Source: Triticum aestivum (taxonomy: Eukaryota; Streptophyta; Magnoliopsida; Poales; Poaceae). From it: a DNA stretch of 64,000 nt. Shown piece after piece: positions 12,895 through 25,741 of the stretch. Both the position numbers and the translations under genes were made by a program. The stretch spans positions 314,454,209-314,518,208 of the forward strand of contig NC_057802.1 of NCBI RefSeq assembly GCF_018294505.1, in the 5' to 3' direction. Positions within the stretch are counted from its first letter, which is position 1, and each line of letters opens with the position of its first letter. The notes beneath the pieces are model-generated. The model did not search any database, was not told where the DNA came from, and worked only from the letters and a program-made list of their open reading frames with translations.

Positions 12895-13806
12895 TAGTGG
12901 GTCCTCGATAGTGGATGTACAAATCACATGACTGGTGACAAGAATCTATTGATGGATGCTCCCTTATCACCATCGCATCTGTAACATATCATCTTCGCTG
13001 ACAAAGGCAAAAGTCAGGTATTGGGTCTAGGTAAGGTTGCGATCATAAAGGATCGACACATGGACAAAGTCATGCTTGTCGAGTCCTTAGGATACAACCT
13101 TATGTCTGTCTCAATGCTTTGTGATCTTGATATGGTTGTTGTCTTTGGCAAGTATCGTTGTGTTGTGGTTATGGAAGCTGACAATTCCAAAGTCTTCGAA
13201 GGCTTTAGGAGAGGAGACTTGTATATTGTTGATTTCTCTACAGGACCACAACCAGCCATGTGCCTACTTGCGAAACCTTCAGAAGGCTGGCTATGGCATC
13301 GACGACTTGGTCATGCAGGCATGAGGAATTTGCACATGCTTGCGAAGAAGAAGCATGTCATTGGCATTGAGAATGTCAAATTCCTCAAGGATCACTTATG
13401 TGGAGCCTGTGAAGCTGGGAAGATGACAAAGGCTAAGCATCCAGCGAAGACTATCATGACCACTACTCGCCCATTTGAATTGCTTCACATGGATCTCTTT
13501 GGTCCTAATCATTACTCAGCAGTCACAAATGATGCATCTCTCTATGTCTTTGTTATTGTTGATGATTACTCTCGATACACATGGGTACACATTGTTACTT
13601 ACAAACATGAAGTGCAGGAAGTCTTCAAACGATTTTCCTCGAGGGCTTCAACCAACTTTGGTGTGAAGATCAAGCACATCAGAAGCGATAATGGAACTGA
13701 GTTCAAGAATTCTGGTCTTGATGACTATCTTGATGAACTTGGTATTACTCATGAGTTATTTGCTCCTTACACTCCTCAGCAGAATGGCGTCGTGGAGCGC
13801 AAGAAA
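12895..13806 (+). pseudogene. pol: Copia pol 5' part: protease end and integrase
   Basis: The aspartic protease motif LDSG starts at 12904, just after a TAG stop (12895-12897) where the family usually has Gln before Trp-Val. A TAA stop follows at 12982-12984. The GAG-pre-integrase zinc region has WHRRLGH (from about 13294) and a CGAC pair. The integrase core shows HMDLFGP, VDDYSRYTW and SDNGTEF, holding the first two catalytic aspartates, and then the glutamate in VVERK. Integrase inserts the cDNA into host DNA. At about 13800-13815 two single bases are missing within 15 nt and the frame changes. The enzyme would be truncated. Confidence 0.85.
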
Positions 13807-15696
13807 GAACTTTGTTGAGATGGCTCGCACTATGCTTGATGAGTACAAGACGCCTCGTCACTTCTGGATTGAGGCAATTTATACTGCGTGCCACATCATC
13901 AACAGAGTATATCTTCACAAATTCTTCAAGAAGACTGCCTATGAACTTCTCACTAACAAGAAACCCAATGTGAGTTATTTCAAAGTCTTCGGTGCTAAAT
14001 GTTGGATTAGAGATCCTCATCAAATGCTAAATTTGCACCGAAAGCACATGAAGGTTTTATGCTTGGTTACGGAAGGACTCGCACACTACAGAGTCTTCAA
14101 CAACGTTCTTCCCAAGGTTGTTGAAACTGTAGATGTGCAGTTCGATGAAACTAATGGCTCGCAAAGAGAGCACCTACCCTCTATGATAGATGAACCAGCA
14201 CCTGAGGAAACTATCAAGTTCAAGGCTACTGAGGATGTCATTCCTACTGAAGAATCTGCTGAAGAATTCATTCCAGAACGTGAAGAACGTCGAGCTAATG
14301 CACCTGAAGAAAATGCTGAAGAAAATGGTGCTGAAGAAAATGCTGATCAAATTCCTCGACGACAACCAGCTCATCCTCGCGTTGCAAAAGAAGTGCAAGT
14401 TGAAAAGATCATCGATGACATTGAAGCACCAGGTCCTCTAACACGCTCAAAAGCTTCACATTTATCTAACTTTTGTGGGCACTATGCTTTTGTCTCTATC
14501 ACAGAGCCCACTAAGGTAGATGAAGCATTTCTGGAGCCTGAGTGGATTCAGGCCATGCAAGAAGAATTACATCAATTCGAGCTCAACAACGTCTGGGAAC
14601 TGGTCAAACGTCCAGATCCTCGCGAGCACAATATCATTGGCACAAAGTGGATCTTCCGCAACAAGCAAGATGAAAATGGCCTTGTGGTGAGGAATAAGGC
14701 ACGCTTGTAGCTCAAGGCTACACACAGGTTGAAGGAATTGATTTCGATGAAACTTTTGCACCTGTTGCTAGACTTGAGGCTATTCGCATATTACTTGCTT
14801 ATGCTAACCATCATGATATCACTTTATATCAAATGGATGTGAAAAGTGCATTCCTTGATGGTAAGCTTGAGGAAGAAGTATATGTTGCTCAACCCCCAGG
14901 TTTTGAAGATCCTAAGCATCCTGACAAAGTCTTCAGACTAAACAAGGCCCTCTATGGCCTCAAACAGGCCCCTCGGGCGTGGTATGATACTTTGAAGGAA
15001 TTCCTCATGAAGAAAGGCTTCTAACCCGGTTCACTCAACCCTACTCTTTTCACTAAATCTTATGATGATGAATTGTTTGTGTGCCAAATATATGTTGATG
15101 ATATTATCTTTGGCTGTACTGACCAACGTTATAGTGATGAATTTGCCTATATGATGAGTGAAGAATATCAAATGTCTATGATGGGAGAATTGAAATTCTT
15201 CTTAGGTCTTCAAATTCGTCAACAGCGCAATGGCATATTCAAATCTCAGGAGAAATACCTCAAGGATGTACTGAGGAAATTCGGCATGCAATATTGCAAA
15301 GGCGTCAAAATTCCGATGCCCACAAATGGCCATCTGTGCACTGATGAAAATGGTATTGACTTCGATCAAAAGGCATACCTCTCCATGATTGGTTCTTTAT
15401 TGTATCTATGTGCATCTAGGCCAGATATTATGCTTAGTGTTTGCATGTGTGCCCGATTTCAAGCTACACCGAAGGAATCACACCATAAGGCTGTGAAGCA
15501 TATTCTTCGATATCTAGCTCACACACCAACACTTGGATTATGGTACCCCAAGGGCTCGGCTTTTGATCTCATTGGATATTCTGACTCTGACTATGCTGGT
15601 GATCGTGTGGACCGCAAGTCAACATCTGGTACATGTCATTTCCTCGGACAATCTTTGGTCTGTTGGTCCTCGAAGAAACAGAACTGCGTATCACTG
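13807..15696 (+). pseudogene. pol: Copia pol middle part: integrase end, reverse transcriptase, RNase H start
   Basis: After the frameshift come the integrase C-terminal region and an acidic linker with repeated Glu-Glu-Asn-Ala units (about 14290-14350). The reverse transcriptase follows, with NVWELV, a frameshift near 14707 (TAG at 14708), [10 protein letters not shown] and the catalytic IYVDD (tyrosine codon at 15091). A TAA stop lies at 15022-15024. RNase H begins with GYSDSDYAGD and KSTSGTC. The reading is cut in a Leu codon at 15694-15696 by the CACTA and resumes at 55968. The intact enzyme would copy element RNA into cDNA; here at least two frame breaks and two stops make it inactive. 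Confidence 0.87.
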
Positions 15697-15722
15697 CACT
15701 ACAAAAAAATACACTTCCGTGA
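15697..15722 (+). repeat. CACTA left terminal inverted repeat
   Basis: It starts CACTACAAAAAAA and ends TCCGTGA. It matches the reverse complement of 55942-55967 at 24 of 26 positions; mismatches are at TIR positions 14 and 19. CACTA ends are the cleavage sites of the transposase. Confidence 0.92.
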
Positions 15723-16084
15723 TGATACGTGTTTGTCACAGTAGGTCGCGTTTTTTGTCATGCATGTACATCCATGAAGACTTTATGACAGAATCAAGAT
15801 AGTCATACTTGTGCTGTCGTAGAAGTGTTCCATGACATTACCAAAATTATCATCACGGAAGTGTGCACTTCCATGACGATAAATCGCGCGTCACAGAAGT
15901 GCTTTCGTCAAGGGTGACCGACACGTGGCATCCACCGTAACGGAACACCGTTAAGCTATCGAGTCGGGTTTTGGATCTGATAACCCGTTAACAGCCCCGA
16001 CCAATGGGGATTTTCCATGTGTAAAATCATCATTGGCTGGAGGAAACACGTGTCGGCTCATCGTTGGGACAGATGTCATCCACT

Positions 16085-16985
16085 CATTGGACAGAAGGCG
16101 CCTATGATACGTCGACACGTGGCACGGCCCAACAGAGGCCCATTCCTGTGAAAAGGCCGGCCCGTTTGACTTGGTCAAAAGGTGGCGGGCCGGCCCATGG
16201 AAAGCCTGTTAACGGCCTGTTCGCATATAGCCCATTTACAGCCCGCTAACCCAAGGCCCGTTACGCCCTATCCGAATTAGGCCCAGTAGCGTCATCTGGG
16301 CCATCCAATATGATTCCAGCCCGTTTTCACTTCTGGCCCATGTATGGCCCATGACGTCTTTCGGCCCATATGAGGCCCTATGTAACTCTTGGCCTATTAA
16401 CGGCCCGTGGTGAAACTGGCCCGTAATGAACAGTGTATCACTTTACACCCATTAACGGCCCGTGGTGAAACTGGCCCGTAATGAACAGTGTATCACTTTA
16501 TACCCATTAACGGCCCGTTATTCCGTTGGGCCGTTTCCAGCCCATGTTATCTTTCGGCCTTCTCAGAGCCCATTTATTCTTGGGCTCATTTCCAGCATTC
16601 GTTTACTTACGGCCCGTTACTGTCATTTTCTGCTTGTGGGCCAAATTCAGCCCGTGGTTACAGTCGGCCCGTTTGTGGTCCGTTAATACGTTGGGCCGTT
16701 TTCATAGCGTCATCAAATACGGCCTATTAACGATGGCCCGTTATGGTCGGCCCATGAACGGACGATTCCAACTCTAGCCCGTTTACGGCCATAATGCGGC
16801 CTGTTATTGGCCCATGTTTGGCCAATCGATCATACGGCCCGTATAGCCATGATGATACGGCCCATTGATGCCATTTTACGGCCCGTAGAAGGCCCATTGT
16901 TTCTACGGCCCGTAGAAGGCCTACTGTTTCTACGGCCCGTAGAAGGCCCACTGTTTCTACGGCCCGTAGGAGGCCCAGTGTCACT
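16085..16985 (+). repeat. CACTA left subterminal array (GGCCCGT/GGCCCAT motifs)
   Basis: About fifty GGCCC or GGGCC-type motifs by eye count, many as ACGGCCCGT or TTGGCCCAT, spaced 10-30 bases on both strands. Within it are a 55-bp direct duplication (16396-16450 and 16451-16505) and about four 27-bp units (16874-16976). Subterminal motif clusters are binding sites for the TnpA-type protein in En/Spm elements; that role here is inferred. The open frames across the array are products of the repeat and are not called. Confidence 0.72.
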
Positions 16986-17268
16986 ACAGTAAATATTAGC
17001 CCATGGTTATTGTGGCCTAGTTTTAAAAAATAGGTTATTGCAGCCACTAGCAAACCGCGGAAAAAGAACTGCACTGACTACAAGCAAACAAATAAACAAG
17101 ACAACAAGGAAATAAATAAGCAAGCAACTTATGCTAGGCTATCACGGCTATTACACATATTACATCCACTGGGCATCAAAGTTCGCCACCAGTGCAAATA
17201 TAGGGAACAAAGCAGCATATAAACGCCGCAGCAAAACAAGTCCAGAACTGAAACCACTTCAGAAGAGT

Positions 17269-20200
17269 TCAAGAAACAATATCCTGGGTACCCATAATGC
17301 TGGCAAGATGCTTAGCAAGCTTATTAACTTTCTCTTGTTTGGCGCTTAAATCCTCCAGCGCTTGCTGTTGCACAAGAAAGTACGCATCTGAATTCTGCAG
17401 GGACTTCCTCAGTCCTTCGGCTTCTTGCCGCAGCACAGCTGACTGATGCCTTTCAGCTTGTAGCTGAGACTGAAGAAGCCGAAGTGATTCAGGCAGCGAG
17501 TTCGAAGAGCTTGTGCCAGCGGTACTGGCCAGTAACTCGAACACTACATCAACGCAGGACTGTGGGGTTTTCTCACTGTCTACAAGATCGTTTTTATCAC
17601 CTTTCTTGGAGACCAACAGGGTTGTCTCACTATCTTGAACCTTATCTGCATTACTTTCTCTACCATTGCATAGTGGGGTGCTCTTCTCCAATATTCTGTT
17701 TGCATACTACAAGAGAAACAAGCAGACACATCACAGGTTTAGCTTGTAGTATACGAAACTCATTTTGGTAAACCGGTTCAGTAGTAAGGTGGACAGGATA
17801 ACAGCATGAAACAAACATATATCTATGTACTATGGTCACTGTATTGTCCATATCATTCTAGTTTATGTTCCCTAATCAAGATAGAGACACAGTTCAACTC
17901 ATATATTTTTAAGACACAGCAGCATAGACAGAATATAAGTGTGAGAAACTACACAGCATTGGCAGCACTTGTAATGTGCATCACATGAGAACATAACTGT
18001 TTATACAACTTAAACTGAAATCAACATAGAGCAAGAAGTTAGAACAGCAATCCAGTTAAAGAAATAGGTTTAAAACATACCTGTTGCGCCATTGGAGTTT
18101 CAATTGGATCCTTCAAATTCGAAAGTAGTTGGTATGAGTAAATACAGTGATGCAACAGCAAAGGAGTATGGACCATAGCTACGGAATCTGACCTGAGAAC
18201 AGTTGCTCTTCTGCTTTAAACGTGGAGTTTGGGTTAGCTGTGGTGGTCTTCGTGCTTTGGGCACTGCAGTAGCTTTACAAACTGCTCGTGTGGGGGTACT
18301 CTGTGGTGGACATGGTGCTTTGTCAACTATAAGTGGGTTACTATCCGCTGGGGTTGCGGTTAGATGGGTTGTAGCTGGTTCTCTGCCCAACGGTGTAAGT
18401 GTGCAATCTGGAAGAGTCTCGATTATGTGTGGTGGGGCTAGTTTGTGGGCCAGTACAACCATGGTTCTATCTGCATCGACGGGTAGCACTGTCTTTTGTG
18501 AAGAACGGGTTTTTGCTCCCTTAGATACTGCCATCACCCCCTCCAATTCAAATGGCTGATAAACAAGAAAAGAAATTGAACGTACAGACATTGTATGATA
18601 GACAGATGTGGTAATTCACATATATGTTGTCTAACCAAACAGGACAGCATGACACAATTTCACATATATGATGCCTAACTAAACAGGATAGCATGACACA
18701 GTTTCAGATATATGATGGATAACTTAACAGGATATAATGGCATAATTCAACATATGATGAGTACCTAAACAGGATGACATGACAAAACTATATGATGTCT
18801 TTCTAAAATAGGTTGGGATGAAATAATTCACATACATGTTGTCTAAGTATACAGGATGGCATGATATAATTGACATAATTGATTCATATACTAAGCAGCT
18901 GGCACTCGCATGTATGATCTCTAAACTAAGCAGATAGAATTCAATATTGTGCATATGATGTCTAAACTAAGCAATGCAAGACACCATATGCATCATATGA
19001 GAAATATAAACATTGCAACTTAGAGCATACACCTCAGGTGGGATATAGGACTGGTCATCTGTCTCTGAATCCTCCTCTGAGGAGCTCCCTGTAACCATCG
19101 AGATATATGCTTCAACAGGTACCATTGCCTGCTCTGAAGACCTTGTTTTCACTCCAGATTTTTCCATAACCGGCTCAAATGGCTGATACACATGAAGAGT
19201 AGTTCAATATACACAGATTGTCGACAAATGGAATACGTAATGAAAAAAAGATGGCATGAGATAATTCACATATATGATGCCTGGCTCCATGGCGGTGCAT
19301 AATTCACATATATGATAACTGGCTGAAAAACATGGCATTGCATAATTCACATATCTGATATAGAAAGCAAACAGGAGGCATTCACACAAAGCATGTCTAA
19401 TCTAAGCAGATGGCATGGCAATGCAAGACACCATATGCATGATATGAGCAATATAACCCAGCCAAGTTAGAGCATGCACCTCGGGGGGGGGGATACGACT
19501 GGTCATCTCTCTCTGAATCCTCCTCTGAGGAGCTATCTGTAACCAGCAAGAAATCTGCATCGACAGGTAGCACTGACTGCTCAGAAGACCTTGTTTTCAC
19601 TCCAGATTTTCCCATGACCGACTCAAATGGCTGATGCACAGGAAGAGTAGATGAATGTATAAACATTGTTGACAAATGGAATACATTATGGAAAAAAATA
19701 TGGCACAATACAATTCACATATACGATGACTGGCTAAACAGGATGGCATTGCATGATTCACGTATATGATGCCTGGCTAAAGAAGATGGCATTGCATAAT
19801 TCCCATATACTCCCTCCGTTCCTAAATATTTGTCTTTTTAGAGATTTCAAATGGACTACCACATACGGATGTATATAGACATATTTTAGAGTGTAGATTC
19901 ACTCATTTTGTTCCGTATGTAGTCACTTGTTGAAATCTCTAAAAAGACAAATATTTAGGAATGGTGGGAGTATGATATAGAAACCAAACAGGTGGCATTC
20001 ACACAAAGCAAATCTAAACTAAGCTGATGACATATAAGATGTATAATGTAAGCAATGCAAGGCGCCATATGCATGATATGACCAACATCAGCATGCCAGG
20101 TTAGAGCAAACACCTCAGGTGGTAAACAGGCGTGGTCGGCTCCTTCTGAATCTCCATCTGAACAGTTATCTTCCTCTGGAATACAATCTGGAAATGCAGG

Positions 20201-22167
20201 AGGGGGGGCACTTCGCCCACCATGGAGCGGCGTCTGCATGACATTATATTCGCACGCAACGGTCTTCTCTTTTTCTCTACATGTTCAGTACGATTGTGTA
20301 CAATATCTGACATGCATAATAAAAAAATAGTTAGATTTTGTAAGGCCTAAGGGGTGCATGCAAAAATCAAGACTGATGGTAGCAAACGAGTGGATGGATC
20401 CAAAACTAATGATAGCAGGTAGATTATAGCTTCAGTTTAAAAAGATAGACAATGGATCATCTATTGTTTGTTGCCCACCCAACATGAACCACATAGAAGA
20501 CCCCAGATGAACCAGATAGTAGACAGATACTATTCGTTGCTGGCTCGATATGAGACCCATGGGCAATTCAAAACTCAAGATTGAACGATAAAGTAGCAGG
20601 TAATAATAACCGATGTATAACGTAAGCAAACACGAAAGACTGCGACCTCTCTTCCGGAACTGTGTAGTCCTCAGGTTCATCTGCTCAGTCGATGATGGTA
20701 ATGCAGTTGGCGTGGCTGCCGGCAACGGGGAAGATGATCTGAGGCGGCGAAAGGAAGTCTGCAGGGGGGATCTCTGCTGCAGTGAACGCTTCTGTCGATG
20801 GTGCACCTCAGGTGGGGTGGATGACGGCACGGCAGGAGCAGGACATAACACACAGAGTTTTCTTTGACGCCTATCTGAAAATGAAGTAAATCTGTAAGGG
20901 CTCCTTAGAATTGGAGGATTCTATAAACGCAGGGACAGGAAAAACACAGGAATAGGATAGGAATGCACGTGCAAAACAGAGCATTTGGAAACATAGGATT
21001 TCAGTCAACCTGGGTGTTTGGCTCACATGAATTGGAAGAACAGAGGAATGGAGAAACAAAGTGATGCGACGAGTGTACAACCTCTTTGGCATAGCCTTGT
21101 GGACCTCAGCATCATTGGGTTGGACGTGGAGGATGGTGATGATGCTGGTGTGACTGTCGGAGGCGGGGAAGAAGATCCGAGGCCTCTGGAAACGGCGCCG
21201 AGGGTACTGCTCCGCTGTGATGGACGGTTCCGTCGTTGGAGCAGCTCCGCTAAGGTGTACGGCGACGAGGCTGAAGCATGACAAGACAGACAACGTTAAT
21301 CTGAAGTGGGACCCTAATATCATCTGCAATAGATGATGTAAAATACATCACCAAAAAGTGCTAGATGTAAAACGCATCAGCCGCGCCACGGCCGCTCCGA
21401 CAGATGCTGTAAGTACTGTTCACTCTGAACTTAACTGAAGAAAATGAACTTCACAGTCGAAACTGAATTTTACTGTCGAAACTGATTGAACTAGTAACAG
21501 AGCATTGCAATAGATGTTTAGGGCGTTCGAGCACTAGTAGCAGAGAAGCAGTGATCTAAATCAGCAGACGCTCGAGCAGGGAACGCACTAGCAGAGAGCA
21601 AGTCGTGCAGTAGCACCGCGAGCGAGTGCTAAAGCAGCAACTCCTGTAGCTGCCGGAGGTCGTGCAGCAGCAGCAGCAGCGCAAGCGAGAGCAAGAGCAG
21701 AGCAGCAGCACGAACGAAAGCAGGAGCAGTGCAGCAGCGCGACCGACAGCAAGAACAGAGCCGCAGCGCGAGCGAGAGCCGGAGCAGCTGCAGCTAGTGC
21801 CGTTGTGGAAGTCGCCGCCGAGGAAGCAACGACATGGGGGAGAGACGCCGTGGATGATGTGGCCGGCGACGGCGCCGTCGATGGAGACACGCCATGTCTG
21901 CTCGGTATCGAGCACCGGCAGCCCCGTGAGATCGAATAAAAGATAAAATGCAGCGGTGAGTGCAGAACCTCCTTGGTGGCGCCGAGTTGGCCTCGGCTTC
22001 ATCGGAGGAATTGGTGAGGGTGCTGCGGTTCCGGTGGGGCAGGTCAAGACGGCGCTGTGGGGATTGAGGTGGCGCGATAGACGAGGCGAACGTCGGGGCA
22101 GCTCCTTGGAGGTGGAGGACGGGGCGGCTGATCCGGCGGGACGACGAGATCGACAACGGATCCTCAT
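17269..22167 (-). CDS. Nine-exon CACTA accessory gene (TnpA/ORF2-like, tentative)
   Basis: By-eye minus-strand exons: 22167-21969, 21270-21082, 20874-20647, 20274-20114, 19630-19480, 19182-19033, 18555-18193, 18110-18081, 17706-17269. All introns are GT...AG and phases agree from ATG 22167 to the stop at 17271, about 635 codons. The exception is exon 5, which has one extra C in a run of ten. Exons 1-3 are related to each other (basic, Ser/Pro-rich). Exons 5 and 6 are near-duplicates, each opening with PFE and ending in an acidic SSSEEDSE stretch before PPE; exons 4 and 7 share parts. The last exon encodes a C-terminal coiled coil (QAERHQSAVLRQEAEGLRKS). Place beside the subterminal array and coiled-coil end suggest the second protein of a CACTA element. 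A captured host gene is possible. Confidence 0.6.
19810..19970. mobile_element. Stowaway MITE (161 bp) in an intron of the nine-exon gene
   Basis: Inverted ends CTCCCTCCGTTCCTAAATAT and its complement, with TA on both sides (19808-19809, 19971-19972). The whole unit can fold as a hairpin. TA target and CTCCCTC ends are typical of Tc1/mariner-derived Stowaway elements of Triticeae. It sits in the intron between exons 4 and 5. Confidence 0.9.
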
Positions 22168-23260
22168 CCGGTGCGGTGGATGAGGGACGGCGAGCTGTTG
22201 CGGTGGACGACGTAGTCGGGGAAGAGTCTCCGGCTGGGCGGCGGTCGGGAGGCCGACGGAGGAGCGTGGGGTTTCGCGGGTTTTGGCGGCCTCGGTGTAC
22301 GAATGGGGGGGCGAAGGGGGAGGGGGAGCCAAGCTTAGGGACGCGCTTGTCCGAAATGTAGGGTAAGTTACCAGCGTACCCCCACCGGTTTTGACACCGC
22401 GACGTGGAGCTTCATTTCCGGCTGAGGGGTAGAAGGGGGATTTCGCGTGTCTGGGCTGCGGGAGCGATTTCGGATGAGGAGGGAGTTCTCGCGCGCGTCC
22501 AAATTTCGGGATAACAAGGCGCGGCGCGGGTTGAAGAAGCGGGAGTTTCAAAGCAGGTGAGACAAAAGATACTCGAGCTTGAAAATTTCGGGATAACAAG
22601 GTGCGGATTCCTTGTTCGGCAGAACAAACTTAACGTGTAAAAAAACAATTCATACAAGACACAAGAGAGTCATGTCCCCTTTTACTATATTGCTATAGAT
22701 GCCATTGAAAAAACTACAAGAAAAATGTAAAAAAATCGGGAGAACAAGATTACCCTGCACAGTACCAAATCGATTCGCACTTCCCTCAACAACAACAAAA
22801 AACAAATCAATTCCCACCAAAGAAAGAGTAATGTCCCTTTTTATATGATTACAGATGCCATGATCTCGAATTTCAATTTTTGAATCCACGTTATGTTGAA
22901 TTCGAATATATCGTTAGGTGACCTTGCGGTTTATAATTGATGTAGTCGTACATTTTGATCTTCCATCATATATGAACATTTTACTCCACCATGTGAACAT
23001 ATATATTGTCGTCTACCATATGGACTAAATTTGAATCAATTTTCCTTATTTGAATACGATTGTTGTCAAGTTATACAATAATTTAAATATTATCTTGATA
23101 ACAAAAAACATACATATAGCAGTAATCATATTTCACTATGAACTACATGTACCATACGCTCTCCAATTCAAATATTTGTATCCATTTTATGTTGAATTCA
23201 AATCATAGTACATTATTGGTCTAGGTAGCGAGATGTTTGGGATAATCTAAACCCTGTTTT
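22168..23260. other. 5' flank of the nine-exon gene and AT-rich region
   Basis: 22168-22400 is GC-rich and continues open into exon 1, so the true start could lie further upstream. Around 22499-22608 a short block with TTTCGGGATAACAAGG occurs twice. From 22620 the sequence becomes AT-rich with two similar copies of a block containing GTCCC-TTTTA and AGATGCCAT (22670-22710, 22830-22860). No gene is seen. Confidence 0.4.
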
Positions 23261-23269
23261 CATACGTAT

Positions 23270-25320
23270 AATTTTTGGCTGAATTGGGACAAGTTTTGGT
23301 ATAAGCCTCTTGCAAAACCGGAGATTCTCTCAACAAGCCTCGTGGTTCCGAGAGGGAACGTGTCACCTTTGTGTGCGAAACGATATACGCTGCCTCCCCC
23401 TGATTTTATTTACAGAGGCAACATAGAACTATATGAGTGCCCTGTTAAATTTTGGAATTATTTCGGGTTCATTTGGCCTTTTTATACATTAATTGAGTTT
23501 CTGGACTTTTAATGTGCATAATCTAAATATGAATTGCATGCACATGCTCCGGTGCACCAAAGTGGGTTGAAAAATCACATGTGTGTCCTTGGTTGAATTT
23601 CTAGGTCCCATGGAAGAAATGAGAATGAAATTCAAACATCTGGGCGTCATGACTCGGCCGAGAACATCGAGAAACTTTGATTTTAAATTCATGTAAATCC
23701 AAAACTCGCCTGGAAATCATGAAACTTGGCATGGTGTCATGTCATGGCACTAACATGTTGTGGTAAAAAATTGGGCCGATTTGGAAGCTCGTGGTTCTAA
23801 GAGGGAACGTGCCACCTTTGAGTGTGAAACGATATACGCTGCCCCCCCTTGAGTTTCTTAACAAAGGCAACATAGAACTACATTAGTGCCCTGTTAAATT
23901 TTGGAATTATTCCGGGTTCGTTTGTCGTTTTTTATACATTAATTGAGTTTCTGGTCATTTAATGTGCATAAGTCAAATTTGAACTACAAGCACATGCTCT
24001 CGTGCACCAAAGTTGGTTGAAAAATCACATTTGTGTCCTCGGGTGAATTTCTAGGTCCCATGCAAGAAATGAGAATAAAATTAAAACATCTGGGCATCGT
24101 GGCTCGGCCGAGAACATTGAGAAACTTGGTTTTAAAATTCTTGTAAATCCAAAACACGTCTGAAAATCATGAAACTTGGCATGGATGTCATGTCATGGTA
24201 CTACCATGTTGTGGTAAAAAAATTGGCCGAATAGGAACAGATTTTGGTATAAGCTTCTTGCAAACCGAAGCTTCTCTCAAGAAGGCTCGTGGTTCTGAGA
24301 GGGAACGTGCCACCTTTGAGTGCGAAACGATATACGTTGTCCCCCTTGAGTTTATTTACAAAGGCAACATAGAACTACATGAGTGCCCTGTTAAATTTTG
24401 GAATTATTCCGGCTTCGTTTGGCCTTATTTACACATTAATTGAGTTTTTGGTCATTTAATGTGCATAATACAAATTTGAACTACAAGCACATGCTCCCGT
24501 GCACCAAAGTTGGTTGAAAAATCACATTTGTGTCCTCGGGTGAATTTCTACTCCCTCCTTCCATCTATATAGGTCCTAATGCGTTTTTCGAGGCTAACTT
24601 TGACCAAACGTTAGAGCAATAATATATGACATGCAACTTACACAAAGCATACCTTCAAATTTGTATGTCAAAGGAGCTTCCAATAATATAATTTTCATAG
24701 TATACATCTCATGTGCTATTAATCTTGTCAATAGTCAAAGGCTGTCTTGAAAAACACATTAGGCCCTATATAGATGGAAGGAGGGAGTAGGTCCCATGCA
24801 AAAAATGAGAATAAAATTCAAACATCTGGGCATCGTGGCTCGGTCGAGAACATTGAGAAACTTGGTTTTAAAATCATGAAACTTGGCATGGTGTCATGTC
24901 ATGGTAGTACCATGCCGTGGTAAAAAAAATTGGCCGAATAGGAACAAATTTTGGTATAAGCTTCTTGCAAATCGGAGCTTCTCTCAAGAAGGCTCGTGGT
25001 TCTGGGAGGGAACGTGTCACCTTTGTGTGCATAATTCAAATTTGAAATACAAGCACATGTTCCAGTGCACCAAAGTTGGTTGAAAAATCACATGTGTGTC
25101 CTCGGGTAAATTTCTAGGTTCCATGCAAGAAATGGGAATGAAATTCAAAATTCTGGGCGTCGTGGCTGGGTTGGAAACATTGAGAAACTTAGTTTTTTAA
25201 TTCCTGTAAATCCAAAACACGCATGAAAATAATGAAACTTGGCTTGGTGCCATGACATGGCACCAACATGCTGTGGTAAATTTGCAGTCCGATTTGCGAA
25301 GGCGCACACATTAACAATCA
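23270..25320. repeat. Tandem array, about 0.46-0.49 kb unit, four copies
   Basis: Landmark GAGGGAACGTG recurs near 23352, 23808, 24297 and 25005. Each unit also holds TTTGGTATAAGC (lost in copy 2), CGAAACGATATACG, CTGTTAAATTTTGGAATTA, GCACCAAAGT and TGAAACTTGGCATGG. Copy 3 is lengthened by a Stowaway MITE; copy 4 lacks an internal segment. No convincing reading frame is shared by all copies. It lies inside the CACTA and could be an old part of it. Confidence 0.8.
24551..24787. mobile_element. Stowaway-like MITE (237 bp) inside the tandem array
   Basis: Ends CTCCCTCCTTCCATCTATAT and its complement, flanked by TA (24549-24550, 24788-24789). Sibling repeat units read TTTCTAGGTCCCATG without interruption, an internal empty-site control that confirms the insertion. 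Confidence 0.92.
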
Positions 25321-25741
25321 ACAAAGTCATTTTGGAACAAGTGCTGTCACGTTACAATCGGAAACACAAGTATTATTGAAACCGTGGGCGTTCTACTTAC
25401 TAGTACCATTTACGTGCCGCCACGCGTCCCCATTTTTTATTAGCTAGGAGGCGCCGTGCAGGGTAGCTATTTGAGTACGAGAGGCGTGCGATCAGACCCC
25501 TGCGCGTGCTTATCGGGAGGAGAGCCCTTTGACCTCCATCTGCCGTCCACCTCTCTCCCAAGGTCTCCATTAATGGCGCCCGAGCCTCTGTTTAATGGCG
25601 TGGCTATGTCTCACTCGACTGAGATTTAAGAGAGAAAAAAGAAAATCTGAAAGCACGGATCTTGATGTAAGATCCGACGGACCTATATAGCATCTACTGC
25701 GACTTATAGCAAGACTGATGAATATATAAGGACGATTAATT
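25321..25741. other. Unassigned region with insertion target
   Basis: Moderately GC-rich sequence without a supported gene. The last 16 bases (25726-25741) are the left copy of the target duplication of the adjoining retroelement. Confidence 0.4.

Noticed and set aside
16462..17074. Open frames on both strands in the GGCCCGT array
   Set aside because: Repeat-derived peptides (RPVEGPLFL type) without start context or conservation.
21556..22599. A 347-codon single-exon gene on the minus strand
   Set aside because: Only the part 22167-21969 fits the spliced model; the rest is GC-rich or trinucleotide-repeat sequence in an intron or 5' flank.
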